Source: Phycisphaerae bacterium
Lineage (GTDB): Bacteria > Planctomycetota > Phycisphaerae > Phycisphaerales > UBA1924
Length of the DNA stretch: 41,450 nt
Reading direction: 5' to 3'
NCBI GenBank assembly: GCA_002706885.1
Contig: PAKY01000113.1
Coordinates: forward strand, 1-41,450
In this document: one piece after another, positions 7,878-16,107 of the stretch
How positions within the stretch are numbered: the stretch's first letter is position 1
How the letters are laid out: each line of letters starts with the position of its first letter
Position numbers and translations under genes: made by a program
Notes under the pieces: generated by a model
Seen by the model: the letters and a program-made list of their open reading frames with translations, nothing else
The model's database searches: none
Told to the model about the DNA's origin: nothing

Positions 7878-10800
7878 ATGAAGCTGTTCGGCGGACGGAG
7901 CAAGCGGGCGACGGTCGAGTTCTCCGGCACGGGCATCGTTCACGGTTCGCGGGAAGCGCGGATCATGGAGATCGGCGCCGACCTGCTCGCGAAGGCTCGT
8001 GATCACAAGACCGGCGTCCTCAGCGCGAAGTTCTATCAGGACAAGCTGATGGACTGGTCCATGAAGGACCACGATTTCAAGGTCCAGCTCTTCCGGTTTG
8101 TCGACGCGTTCCCGGTCCTGACCAATGCGGAGATGGTCCACGACCACCTCGTCGACTACCTGACCCAGCCCGGCGTGAAGCCGCCCCCCGGGATGGACCT
8201 TGGCCTGAAGGCGGGCGGGATCGCCAAGGGGTTGATGGCGGGGACGATTTCGAAGCAGATCCGCGGGATGGCGGGGAACTTCATCGCGGGGACCGACGCC
8301 CAGTCGGCGCTGCCGAAGCTCGAGAAGCTCTGGAAGTCGGGGATCGCCTTCAGCGTCGATTTGCTGGGTGAGGCGTGTGTCTCAGACGACGAAGCGGACG
8401 AGTACAAGGCCAAGTACCTCGATCTCGTCGAGAACCTGCCGGAGTCGGTGGGGTCGTGGGCGTCGAACCCAACGCTCGAGACGGATCACCTCGGCGCGAT
8501 CCCCCGTACGAACGTGTCGGTGAAGGTTTCGTCGCTTTCGGCTCGGCTCACGCCGCTCGATCCCGAGGGGTCGATACGCGACCTGATGACGCGGCTGGAG
8601 CCGGTTCTTGAGACGGCCCGCGATCGAGGCGTGTTCATCAACTTCGACATGGAGCAGGCGGCGCTCAAGGACCTCACGATTCAGGCGTTCTGCCACGCGT
8701 GCGAGCGGATCGGGTTCGACGCTGGGATCGCCATGCAGGCGTACCTCCGCTCGGGCGTGCACGACGCTCGTGTAGTGGCGGAATGGGCACGGCGTGTCGG
8801 GCGGACGGTGAGCGTGCGGCTGGTGAAGGGCGCCTACTGGGACTACGAGACCATCCATGCCGAGCAGATGGGCTGGCCGAGCAAGGTGTGGGGCGAGAAG
8901 TGGGAGACGGATCGGTGCTTCGAGGACATGACCGACGTGTTCCTCGATGCGTGCCCGCGGTCGACGGGTGACGGCGGCGTGAAGCTCGCGATCGGTTCGC
9001 ACAACCTCCGCTCGATCGCCGCTGCCATCGAGGGGGCGGAGCGACGGGAGCTCCCGCCGAAGGCGCTCGAGTTTCAGATGCTCCACGGCATGGCCGACCA
9101 GCTCAAGGAGGCTTTGTCGGAGGACGCGGGGCTCCGCGTCCGCGAGTACGTCCCCGTCGGGGAGATGATCCCGGGCATGGCGTACCTCGTGCGGCGCCTG
9201 CTCGAGAACACGAGCAACGAGAGCTGGCTCAAGGCGGGTTTTCTTGACGACGCTTCGCCGACCGAGCTGCTCGCGACGCCCCAGCCGCGCCGGCCGCTCG
9301 TTCACACGGCGCCGCAGCCGACGCCGAACGGACACACGCCAGCCTCGGCGTCTGGCCCGCGGGCGACGGCGCACCCGGTGAGCATCGGCGACCAGGCGAC
9401 GGCGCAGGTTTCGTTCGCCGATCTGCATCTTGTCGGCCCGGAGCGCCATCACATGACGCCCGCCGTCGAAGGGGTGGGGGACGGGCGTCCGTTCTTCAAC
9501 GAGCCGATGCGGGACTTCTCCGACGCCGGGGTCCGAGCGGCGTTTGCCGGCGCGATCGAGCGGACGACGATCCCCGCCGTGGCGAACGACCGCACGCCCG
9601 AGCAGGCGGCGGAGATGATCGCGTCGGCCCACGCTGCCTTCCCTGCGTGGCGCGATTTTGACCCGATCAAGCGAGCCAATGTGCTCACGCGGGCGGCGGC
9701 GATGATGCGAGAGCGTCGGGATGAGTTGAGCGCCCTGGTGCTCCTCGAGAACGGGAAGCCCTGGGCCGAGGCCGACGCGGACGTCTGCGAGGCGATCGAT
9801 TTCTGCGAGTACTACGCGCGGATGGCGCCTCAGCTCTTCCGTCGCGAGCGGATCGGGCGGTTCATCGGCGAACTCGACGAGCACTGGCGCCAGCCGCGCG
9901 GCGTGGCGGCGGTCGTCAGCCCGTGGAACTTCCCGATCGCGATCTGCACCGGGATGACCTCGGCGGCGCTCGTCACGGGCAACACCGTCGTCGTGAAGCC
10001 TGCGGAGCAGACGCCGGCGATCGCGAAGGCGATGTTCGACATCCTGATCGCGGCGTTGAAGGAAGCGGGCGCGCCGGATGGCGTCCTGCACTTCTGCCCG
10101 GCGCCGGGCGAGACCACGGGCGCGTCGATTGTGCGCGACCCTCGGGTGGCGTTGATCGCGTTCACGGGCTCGAAGGCCGTGGGACTCAACATCATCGAGG
10201 CGGCGGGCATCACGCGCGAGGACGAGGGCCAGTCGTTCGTCAAGCGCGTCGTGTGCGAGATGGGCGGGAAGAACGCGATCATCGTCGACGCCTCGGCCGA
10301 CCTCGACGAGGCGGTGGTGGGAGTGCGGTATTCGGCGTTCGGCTACAGCGGACAGAAGTGCAGCGCGTGCAGCCGGTGCATCGTCGTCGATCCAGACGGG
10401 CCGGACGGTGAGCACGCCCGCCTGTTCATCAAGCGGCTCGCGTCGGCGGTCGGCTCGCTCGTTGTCGGCGACCCGGCGAAGCCCGGGACCGACGTCGGGC
10501 CGGTGATCGACGACGAGGCGTACGAGAAGATCACCGCGGCGATCCGCCGCGCTGAGACCGAGGTTGGCGCGCCAGCGATGGCTCTCGCGGACGCTGAACT
10601 CGAGCACGGGCGTGGCGGACCGAGGCGGTGCGTCGGACCGCGTGTCTTCGATCGCGTCAGGCCCGAGCACGCCCTTGCGCGCGAGGAGATCTTTGGCCCG
10701 GTTCTCGCGGTCATGCACGCGAAGACCTTCGAGGAGGCGCTCGAGATCGCGAACGGGCACACGTACAAGCTCACGGGCGGCGTGTTTACGCGCAAACCCT

Positions 10801-11015
10801 CGCACATCACGCTCGCGAAGGAACGCTTCCGCGTCGGCAACCTCTACATCAACCGCCCGTGCACGGGCGCTCTGGTCGCGAGGATGCCGTTCGGCGGCTT
10901 CGGTCTCTCGGGCGTCGGCTCGAAAGCGGGCGGGCCTGACTACCTGCTTCAGTTCGTCGAGCCACGGGCCTGTTCCGAGAACGCGATGCGTCGCGGGTTC
11001 GCTCCAGAGCTGTAA
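7878..11015 (+). CDS. putA: Bifunctional proline dehydrogenase/P5C dehydrogenase
   Basis: Oxidises proline to glutamate in two steps. The protein has 1045 residues. The proline dehydrogenase barrel (about 60-460) shows INFDMEQ, RLVKGAYWDYE, AIGSHNLRS, EFQMLHGM and YVPVGEMIPGMAYLVRRLLE, the flavin and substrate site. A variable Pro/Thr/Ala-rich linker (about 475-520) follows. The aldehyde dehydrogenase half (about 540-1040) has VVSPWNFPIA, GNTVVVKPAEQTP, FTGSKAVG, EMGGKNAI, the catalytic cysteine in GYSGQKCSACSR, and EEIFGPVLAV. It lacks the N-terminal ribbon-helix-helix DNA-binding domain of enterobacterial PutA, so it should not repress itself. The ATG has GAGAGG nine bases upstream. It stands alone, divergent from ribF. 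Confidence 0.95.
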   Translation: MKLFGGRSKRATVEFSGTGIVHGSREARIMEIGADLLAKARDHKTGVLSAKFYQDKLMDWSMKDHDFKVQLFRFVDAFPVLTNAEMVHDHLVDYLTQPGVKPPPGMDLGLKAGGIAKGLMAGTISKQIRGMAGNFIAGTDAQSALPKLEKLWKSGIAFSVDLLGEACVSDDEADEYKAKYLDLVENLPESVGSWASNPTLETDHLGAIPRTNVSVKVSSLSARLTPLDPEGSIRDLMTRLEPVLETARDRGVFINFDMEQAALKDLTIQAFCHACERIGFDAGIAMQAYLRSGVHDARVVAEWARRVGRTVSVRLVKGAYWDYETIHAEQMGWPSKVWGEKWETDRCFEDMTDVFLDACPRSTGDGGVKLAIGSHNLRSIAAAIEGAERRELPPKALEFQMLHGMADQLKEALSEDAGLRVREYVPVGEMIPGMAYLVRRLLENTSNESWLKAGFLDDASPTELLATPQPRRPLVHTAPQPTPNGHTPASASGPRATAHPVSIGDQATAQVSFADLHLVGPERHHMTPAVEGVGDGRPFFNEPMRDFSDAGVRAAFAGAIERTTIPAVANDRTPEQAAEMIASAHAAFPAWRDFDPIKRANVLTRAAAMMRERRDELSALVLLENGKPWAEADADVCEAIDFCEYYARMAPQLFRRERIGRFIGELDEHWRQPRGVAAVVSPWNFPIAICTGMTSAALVTGNTVVVKPAEQTPAIAKAMFDILIAALKEAGAPDGVLHFCPAPGETTGASIVRDPRVALIAFTGSKAVGLNIIEAAGITREDEGQSFVKRVVCEMGGKNAIIVDASADLDEAVVGVRYSAFGYSGQKCSACSRCIVVDPDGPDGEHARLFIKRLASAVGSLVVGDPAKPGTDVGPVIDDEAYEKITAAIRRAETEVGAPAMALADAELEHGRGGPRRCVGPRVFDRVRPEHALAREEIFGPVLAVMHAKTFEEALEIANGHTYKLTGGVFTRKPSHITLAKERFRVGNLYINRPCTGALVARMPFGGFGLSGVGSKAGGPDYLLQFVEPRACSENAMRRGFAPEL

Positions 11016-11086
11016 GAGCGGGCAAGCTGCGGAACTCGGCGATGGCGATCGCGGCCTGCACGCCGTGAGGTCTGGTTGTGTTCATG

Positions 11087-11123
11087 CAAAAAGGAAAGCG
11101 GCGCCCCATGGAGGGACGCCGCT
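11087..11123 (-). terminator. Rho-independent terminator of the astacin-like gene
   Basis: On the leftward strand AGCGGCG pairs with CGCCGCT (11097-11123), with further GGG/CCC pairing inside, followed by TTTCCTTTTT (11096-11087). It lies 28 bases past the stop of the protease gene. Confidence 0.8.
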
Positions 11124-11150
11124 GAAGAGTCGCTTACTCGGGGCTGGGGA

Positions 11151-14100
11151 TTAGCCCGGGTTGCGGGGCGGGGCGCCCGGGCCGCCGCCGTCGCCACAGA
11201 AGCCGAATCCGATCATCTGGAGTGTCGTGAGGAAGGTGACGAGGTCGGCCTGATCGACGTCGCCGTCGAAGTCCACGTCCGCGTTCGCGGCCCGGTTCTG
11301 CCAGAGGGCTCTGAACAGGCTGACGTCGGCCGGCGTGACCGAGTTGTCTCGGTTCACGTCCACCGGGCAGGCGGGGTCCTCACCGAACTGCCACGGTGTG
11401 AACCCCGGCTCCGGATCGACTTCGCCGGCCTCCTCATCGGGATCAGTATTGACCCCGAAGAGGAACTGCAGCGTTTCGATGTCTCCCGGGCTGAGGACGG
11501 TCGTGAGGCCCGGTCCGAGGCCGAAGACGAAGTCCTGATCGGGGAACGCGGGAGATCCGTCGGGCTGCAGGACGTCGCCCGAACCGTCGATGAACAGGTC
11601 GTTCACGCGGAAGGTCGGACGCGTCGGGATGCCGTTGATCTGCGTCGCGATCTCGGCGAACGTGCCCGGGCCGTAGTGCATGATCGACGCGAAGTCGTAC
11701 TGCGGGCGGACGTAGAAGTTCCCGATGTTGTAATCATCGAAGACGGCGTCCGCGATGCGGTAGTCGTTGACGCCTTCCGCGGCGATGTTGCCGATCTCGA
11801 GTTCGATGAACTGATCACGGTCCGGACGCTGGTGCTCGTGGATGAACCCGAGGGCGTGCATGATCTCGTGCATGATCACGCCGACCGAGCCCTCCGAGTT
11901 GTCCTGCACCTGGAGGTTGATCAGAGCGGCCTGGACGGGCTCAAGGAAGCCAGTGTTGCCGAAGGCCATCGGCGTGGCATCGGGGATGCCGTCGCCGTCG
12001 TAGAAGCCGTCGCGGCCCTCGTCGCCGAGCTGACCGTCGCCGTCGACGTCGACGACATTCTGGATGAAGTCGTCACCAACGCCGTCGCCGTTCGCGTCAA
12101 TGGCGTCAAAGTCATCGAGCACACCGTTGAGGTCACGGTCCCAACCGTCGATGATGCCGTCGCCCGTGTCGGGGATGCCGTCACCGTTCGTGTCGAAGAC
12201 CGGGACGTCCATCAGCGCGTCGGGCGAGTAGTCGGCAAAGAAGTTGAGCGGCAAACGGCCGGTGAGCGTCGGGACGATCAGCAGCGAGTTCTGCGGCCCG
12301 TTCGGTCCCATGACCGTGGTGAAGGGCGACGGAGCGGGCGGGTAGTTGCCCGGCGGCACGTCGAGCACGCCGTTGCCGTTCACGTCCTCATTGAACAGGT
12401 CCAAGCGACCGTCGCCATCGATGTCTTCACCGATCGTGAAGACGCCGTCGCCGTCGAGGTCCTCGCTCAAGTCGAGGATGCCGTCGCCGTCCACGTCCTC
12501 GGCGGGGTCCATGACGCCGTTCATGTTGGCGTCCTCGTTGACGTTGTCGAAACGCCCGTCGAGGTCGAGGTCCTCACCCGGATCGAGCATCCCGTTGTTG
12601 TTGAGGTCTTCGGTCAGGTCGAGGATGCCGTCGAGGTCGATGTCCTCGCCCGGGTCGAGCTGGCGGTTCTGGTTTCGGTCCTCGCCCGTGTCGAAGTTGC
12701 CGTCGTTGTCGAGGTCTTCGGCGGGGTCGAGGATGCCATCGAAGTCGAGGTCCTCGCCCATGTCGAGGATGCCGTCGCCGTCGATGTCCTCGTTGAACTG
12801 ATCAACCCGGCCGTCGCCGTCGATGTCGCGTTCGATCGGGTCCTGGACACCGTTGTTGTTGATGTCCTCATCGAGGTCGAGGATGCCGTTCTGGTTGGGG
12901 TCCGGCTCGTTGCCGTCGCGGACGCCGTTGGCGTTGAGATCCTCGCCGTTGTCGAAGTTGCCGTCGCCGTCGACATCCTCGTTGACGTTGTCGAAATTGT
13001 CGTCGCCGTCGAGATCCTCGTGGACCGCGTCGAGACGCCCGTCGCCGTCGATGTCCTCGGTGACGTCGAAGAACCCGTTGTTGTTCAAGTCGTCATCGCG
13101 ATCGAGAACGCCGTTGCCGTTGCGGTCTTCGCCGACGTCTAGGAGTCCGTTGGCGTTGAGATCTTCGCCGAGGTCAAAGAAGCCGTCGCCATCGACGTCC
13201 TCGCCCGGATCGAAGACGAGGTTGCCGTTCACGTCCTCGTAAAGGGTGTCGAAATTACCGTCGCCGTTGAGGTCGATCTCGCCGCCATCGAGGACGCCGT
13301 TGTTGTTGATGTCCTCGTCGTTGTCGATGAGGCCGTTGCCGTTGCGGTCTTCGCCGATGTCGAAGTAGCCGTCGCCGTCGAGGTCTTCGCCGTCGTCGAA
13401 GTCGCCGTTCATGTTGGCGTCTTCGTTGACGTTGTCGAAGTTGCCGTCGCCATCGAGGTCCTCGAAGGGGAGGTCGAAGATGCCGTTGCCGTTGAGATCC
13501 TCGGTGAGGTCAAGCACACCGTCCTGGTCGCGGTCCTCGCCGATGTCGAAGTTACCGTCGCCGTCAAGATCCTCGGTGAGATCGAGGACGCCGTCGGCGT
13601 CCCGGTCCTCGCCCGGGTCGAGCATGCCGTTGAAGTTGACGTCTTCACCCGTATCGAACCTGCCGTCGCCGTCCCGGTCCTCGGCCACGATGTCGAAGTT
13701 GCCGTCGCCGTTGAGGTCGGTCTCGCCGATGTCGAAGACGCCGTTGAGGTTGAAGTCCTCCTGGACGTCGAGGTTGCCGTCGCCGTCAAGATCCTCGCCG
13801 ATGTCGAGCACGCCGTTGCGGTTGACATCCTCGGAAGGGTCGAGCATGCCGTTGCCATTGAGGTCCTCACCCGGGTCGAGGATGCCGTTGTTGTTCAGAT
13901 CTTCGCTCGGGTCGAGGATGCCATTGAAGTTGACGTCCTCACCGATGTCGAAGGTGCCGTCGTTGTTGACATCCTCGTTGCGGTCGAGGCGGCCGTTGAA
14001 GTTGGTGTCCTCATTGACGTCGATGACGCCGTCGCCGTCGAGGTCTTCGCTCTGCGGCAGAACAGTCGGCCCAGCGATCGGCGGAGTGAAGTCCTGCACC

Positions 14101-15899
14101 GTGTCGATCATCATGTTGCCGTTGACGTCCTCGTTGAACATCGTGTCGAGGATGCCGTTTCCGTTGAGGTCCTCGGACGGGTCGAGCATGCCGTTGCCGT
14201 TGAGATCCTCGCCCGGGTCGAGGATGCCGTTCCCGTTGCGGTCCTCGGACGGGTCAAGCATGCCGTCGCCGTCGAGGTCCTCGTTGATCATGGTCAGCAT
14301 GCCGTCGCCGTTGAGGTCTTCGGAGGGCGGCGTCAGGAGCTGCGGGAGGACGCGCGAGAACACGATCTGGTCGGGGAAGCCGTCGCCCGTCGTGTCGATC
14401 ATGTCGGGGAATCCGTCCCCGTTCAGGTCGTCGAACCGCCAGTCAGCCTCGACCGGGAAGCGTTCCTGTCCGAGCGTCTCGCTGAAGTTCGCGGTCGCGC
14501 CGGGGAGGTTGTTCACGAAGAGGATGAACGGGGCGTCGTCGTAGGGGTCGTCGAGCGACTGGCCCGCGCCGCCGACCGGGTCGGCGCCGAAGGGGAAGAG
14601 GATGCCCGTCGATGTCCGCGTCGCGGGGTTCCACGGGTCGCCCGTGGGGTAGAGCGGGTAGGTGGTGCCGCCCACGCGCGGCTTCGGCACGAAGCGGATG
14701 TTCGCGACCCGCTCGATCGTGCGCATGGCGGTGATGATCGCCTCGCGCTGGGCCTCGGAGATCACCGAGCCCGCGGGGTAGGTGTCCATCGTGGCGTTCA
14801 CGCCGTACTGGCCGCGGTTGGCCTGAGCGCTATAGAAGACTTGCTCGCCGATGGAGCCTTCCGCGAACGCCGGGCGTGCAGGGTTCGGAACGCCTGGGCC
14901 GCCCGGCTCGAGGTCATCGAGACCGATCGCCCGGAGGGCGGCCTCGACGCTCGGCGGCGGGTCGCGATCCACGGGCGGAAGGATCACGTCGAGGCGGCGG
15001 GGGTTGAACCCGGGCCCGACACCCGGCCATACCTCCGGGATCCCGTCCGTCTCGAGGAACAGCTCGTTGACGTTCGTGGTTGGATCGTCGTCGAGGATGC
15101 CGTCCGGCGGCATGCTCAGGTCCTGGGCGTTCGGGTCGCGGGCGAAGATCAGGTTCGCGTTGTCGGCGCCCTCGGCCCAGTCGATCACGAGGTCCTGCGC
15201 CTCGAGGAACGCGTAGTACACAACGGTCGGGTTCGTATCCCCGAGCACATTGTTCATCCGATCGAGACGTCCGTCGCCGTCGTTGTCCGCCGCGTCGATC
15301 GGGAACACGGGGTCGCGGCTCAGCGCGCCGGGCGTCCCGACGCCGAAGGGAAGCGGACCGATCGGGCGCCACGTGTTGGTGCGGTCAACGAACCCGGCGG
15401 GCAGTTCGCCCCGACCGCCGGTCGGCAGCGGGAAGCGACCCTCGATGGCCTGTCGCCTGTTCTGGCGATCGACGATGACCGACGTCGTGGTGCACTCGAT
15501 GAGGGTCTGCTGTGAGCGGCGGACGTTGTTGATCGGGCGACGGGGGCGGTTGTAATCGCGGACGACGCCACCCGGGATCTCGCCGTTGATGATCCGCCCG
15601 TCACCGTCGATCCGATCGACGCCGCGGCCATCCGAGTCACCCCGGTTCGGCCCGCTCGGCTGCGCGGCCTTCACCGGACCGGCGGCCGGCTTCGTGTTGG
15701 CGGGCGTGGAGGCCGTCTTCGGCGAGGCCTTGCCTGAGACCTGCTTCTCCGAGACCTGCGATGACGGGTTCTTGGCCGCCGCCAGCGTTGGGGCGTTGGC
15801 TTCACCGACGGCTGCGCCGGCGAACGTCGCCAACACCACCGCTGTTGAGGCGAGTGTCGCGAGGCGAACGATCGGGAACTCCATCATCGTGGATCTCAC
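11151..15899 (-). CDS. Giant secreted astacin-type metalloprotease with ~54 Ca-type repeats and dockerin-like tail
   Basis: A 1582-residue exported protein. Residues 1-36 are a signal peptide (VRLATLASTAVVLATFAGAA). An astacin N-terminal half follows (AMRTIERVANIRFVP near 395, then FILFVNNLPGATANFSETLG). From about 526 to 1180 runs an array of about 54 copies of a 12-residue unit like EDLNGDGxLDPG, Asp/Asn-rich and calcium-binding in type. Only then come QAALINLQ and the zinc motif HEIMHALGFIHEHQRPDRD (from 1344), with the Met-turn SIMHYGP and its zinc-ligand Tyr. The C-terminus (about 1500-1570) has two dockerin-like calcium loops (DVNRDNSVTPADV, DVDFDGDVDQADL) ending in a Cys. Astacins normally have only some 40 residues between the two halves. 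The GTG start has AAGGA six bases upstream; ATG at 15887 is an alternative. The substrate is unknown. Confidence 0.85.
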   Translation of the reverse strand: MRSTMMEFPIVRLATLASTAVVLATFAGAAVGEANAPTLAAAKNPSSQVSEKQVSGKASPKTASTPANTKPAAGPVKAAQPSGPNRGDSDGRGVDRIDGDGRIINGEIPGGVVRDYNRPRRPINNVRRSQQTLIECTTTSVIVDRQNRRQAIEGRFPLPTGGRGELPAGFVDRTNTWRPIGPLPFGVGTPGALSRDPVFPIDAADNDGDGRLDRMNNVLGDTNPTVVYYAFLEAQDLVIDWAEGADNANLIFARDPNAQDLSMPPDGILDDDPTTNVNELFLETDGIPEVWPGVGPGFNPRRLDVILPPVDRDPPPSVEAALRAIGLDDLEPGGPGVPNPARPAFAEGSIGEQVFYSAQANRGQYGVNATMDTYPAGSVISEAQREAIITAMRTIERVANIRFVPKPRVGGTTYPLYPTGDPWNPATRTSTGILFPFGADPVGGAGQSLDDPYDDAPFILFVNNLPGATANFSETLGQERFPVEADWRFDDLNGDGFPDMIDTTGDGFPDQIVFSRVLPQLLTPPSEDLNGDGMLTMINEDLDGDGMLDPSEDRNGNGILDPGEDLNGNGMLDPSEDLNGNGILDTMFNEDVNGNMMIDTVQDFTPPIAGPTVLPQSEDLDGDGVIDVNEDTNFNGRLDRNEDVNNDGTFDIGEDVNFNGILDPSEDLNNNGILDPGEDLNGNGMLDPSEDVNRNGVLDIGEDLDGDGNLDVQEDFNLNGVFDIGETDLNGDGNFDIVAEDRDGDGRFDTGEDVNFNGMLDPGEDRDADGVLDLTEDLDGDGNFDIGEDRDQDGVLDLTEDLNGNGIFDLPFEDLDGDGNFDNVNEDANMNGDFDDGEDLDGDGYFDIGEDRNGNGLIDNDEDINNNGVLDGGEIDLNGDGNFDTLYEDVNGNLVFDPGEDVDGDGFFDLGEDLNANGLLDVGEDRNGNGVLDRDDDLNNNGFFDVTEDIDGDGRLDAVHEDLDGDDNFDNVNEDVDGDGNFDNGEDLNANGVRDGNEPDPNQNGILDLDEDINNNGVQDPIERDIDGDGRVDQFNEDIDGDGILDMGEDLDFDGILDPAEDLDNDGNFDTGEDRNQNRQLDPGEDIDLDGILDLTEDLNNNGMLDPGEDLDLDGRFDNVNEDANMNGVMDPAEDVDGDGILDLSEDLDGDGVFTIGEDIDGDGRLDLFNEDVNGNGVLDVPPGNYPPAPSPFTTVMGPNGPQNSLLIVPTLTGRLPLNFFADYSPDALMDVPVFDTNGDGIPDTGDGIIDGWDRDLNGVLDDFDAIDANGDGVGDDFIQNVVDVDGDGQLGDEGRDGFYDGDGIPDATPMAFGNTGFLEPVQAALINLQVQDNSEGSVGVIMHEIMHALGFIHEHQRPDRDQFIELEIGNIAAEGVNDYRIADAVFDDYNIGNFYVRPQYDFASIMHYGPGTFAEIATQINGIPTRPTFRVNDLFIDGSGDVLQPDGSPAFPDQDFVFGLGPGLTTVLSPGDIETLQFLFGVNTDPDEEAGEVDPEPGFTPWQFGEDPACPVDVNRDNSVTPADVSLFRALWQNRAANADVDFDGDVDQADLVTFLTTLQMIGFGFCGDGGGPGAPPRNPG
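12360..14322 (-). repeat. Coding tandem repeat array, 36-base unit, ~54 copies
   Basis: Degenerate 36-base units encode ED(L/V/R/I)(N/D)x(N/D)G(x)(L/F)D(P/I/L)(G/S). Some units are 13-14 codons long, for example those ending in VN before the next ED. I counted about 54 units by eye. The repeats keep the coding frame throughout and differ by synonymous as well as amino-acid changes, so the array is diverged, not freshly amplified. Confidence 0.9.
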
Positions 15900-15944
15900 T
15901 TTCTTTCCTTCTTCACGTCCAGCACGCGGGCTTGTTCGTGGGTA

Positions 15945-15973
15945 CAGATGGCTGCTTTTCCATTCGCCATCTG
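15945..15973 (-). promoter_or_regulatory. Perfect hairpin upstream of the astacin-like gene
   Basis: CAGATGGC and GCCATCTG form a perfect 8-bp inverted repeat with a 13-base loop, 46-74 bases before the GTG start. The rest of the 208-base gap between rpoD and this gene shows no gene. Only the rightward strand has a T-run after it (GTTTTTG), and nothing reads rightward here, so a leader structure or protein-binding site is more likely than a terminator. Confidence 0.4.
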
Positions 15974-16107
15974 GTTTTTGCCTCTCGGGTCGCGGCAGGG
16001 GTTACCGTTCGAGGGCAGGGACATCGTTGGCTCCGCCCAGATGTCCGATCAATCTATCCGCTCGGGGGCGGCATCTGTTCCCAGCCAGATCGCAGATTAA
16101 CAGCATG

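Noticed and set aside
8382-10805. An 807-residue leftward open frame opposite putA
   Set aside because: Arg/Asp/His-rich low-complexity reading of high-GC DNA with no domain; putA in the same place has clear catalytic motifs.
12360-14322. CRISPR-like periodicity of 36 bases
   Set aside because: There are no unique spacers; the whole unit is repeated and codes for protein.
11076-14544. Long rightward open frames (11076-13142, 13411-14544) rich in Val/Asp or Ser/Pro/Arg
   Set aside because: They are the complement of the Asp-rich repeat array; the repeats keep a meaningful sequence, signal peptide and zinc motif only in the leftward frame.
15945-15973. Possible cyclic-di-GMP riboswitch (GGCAAAAACC near a stem)
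   Set aside because: The second tetraloop-receptor helix and ACGCAAAGCC-type segment are missing; reported only as a hairpin.
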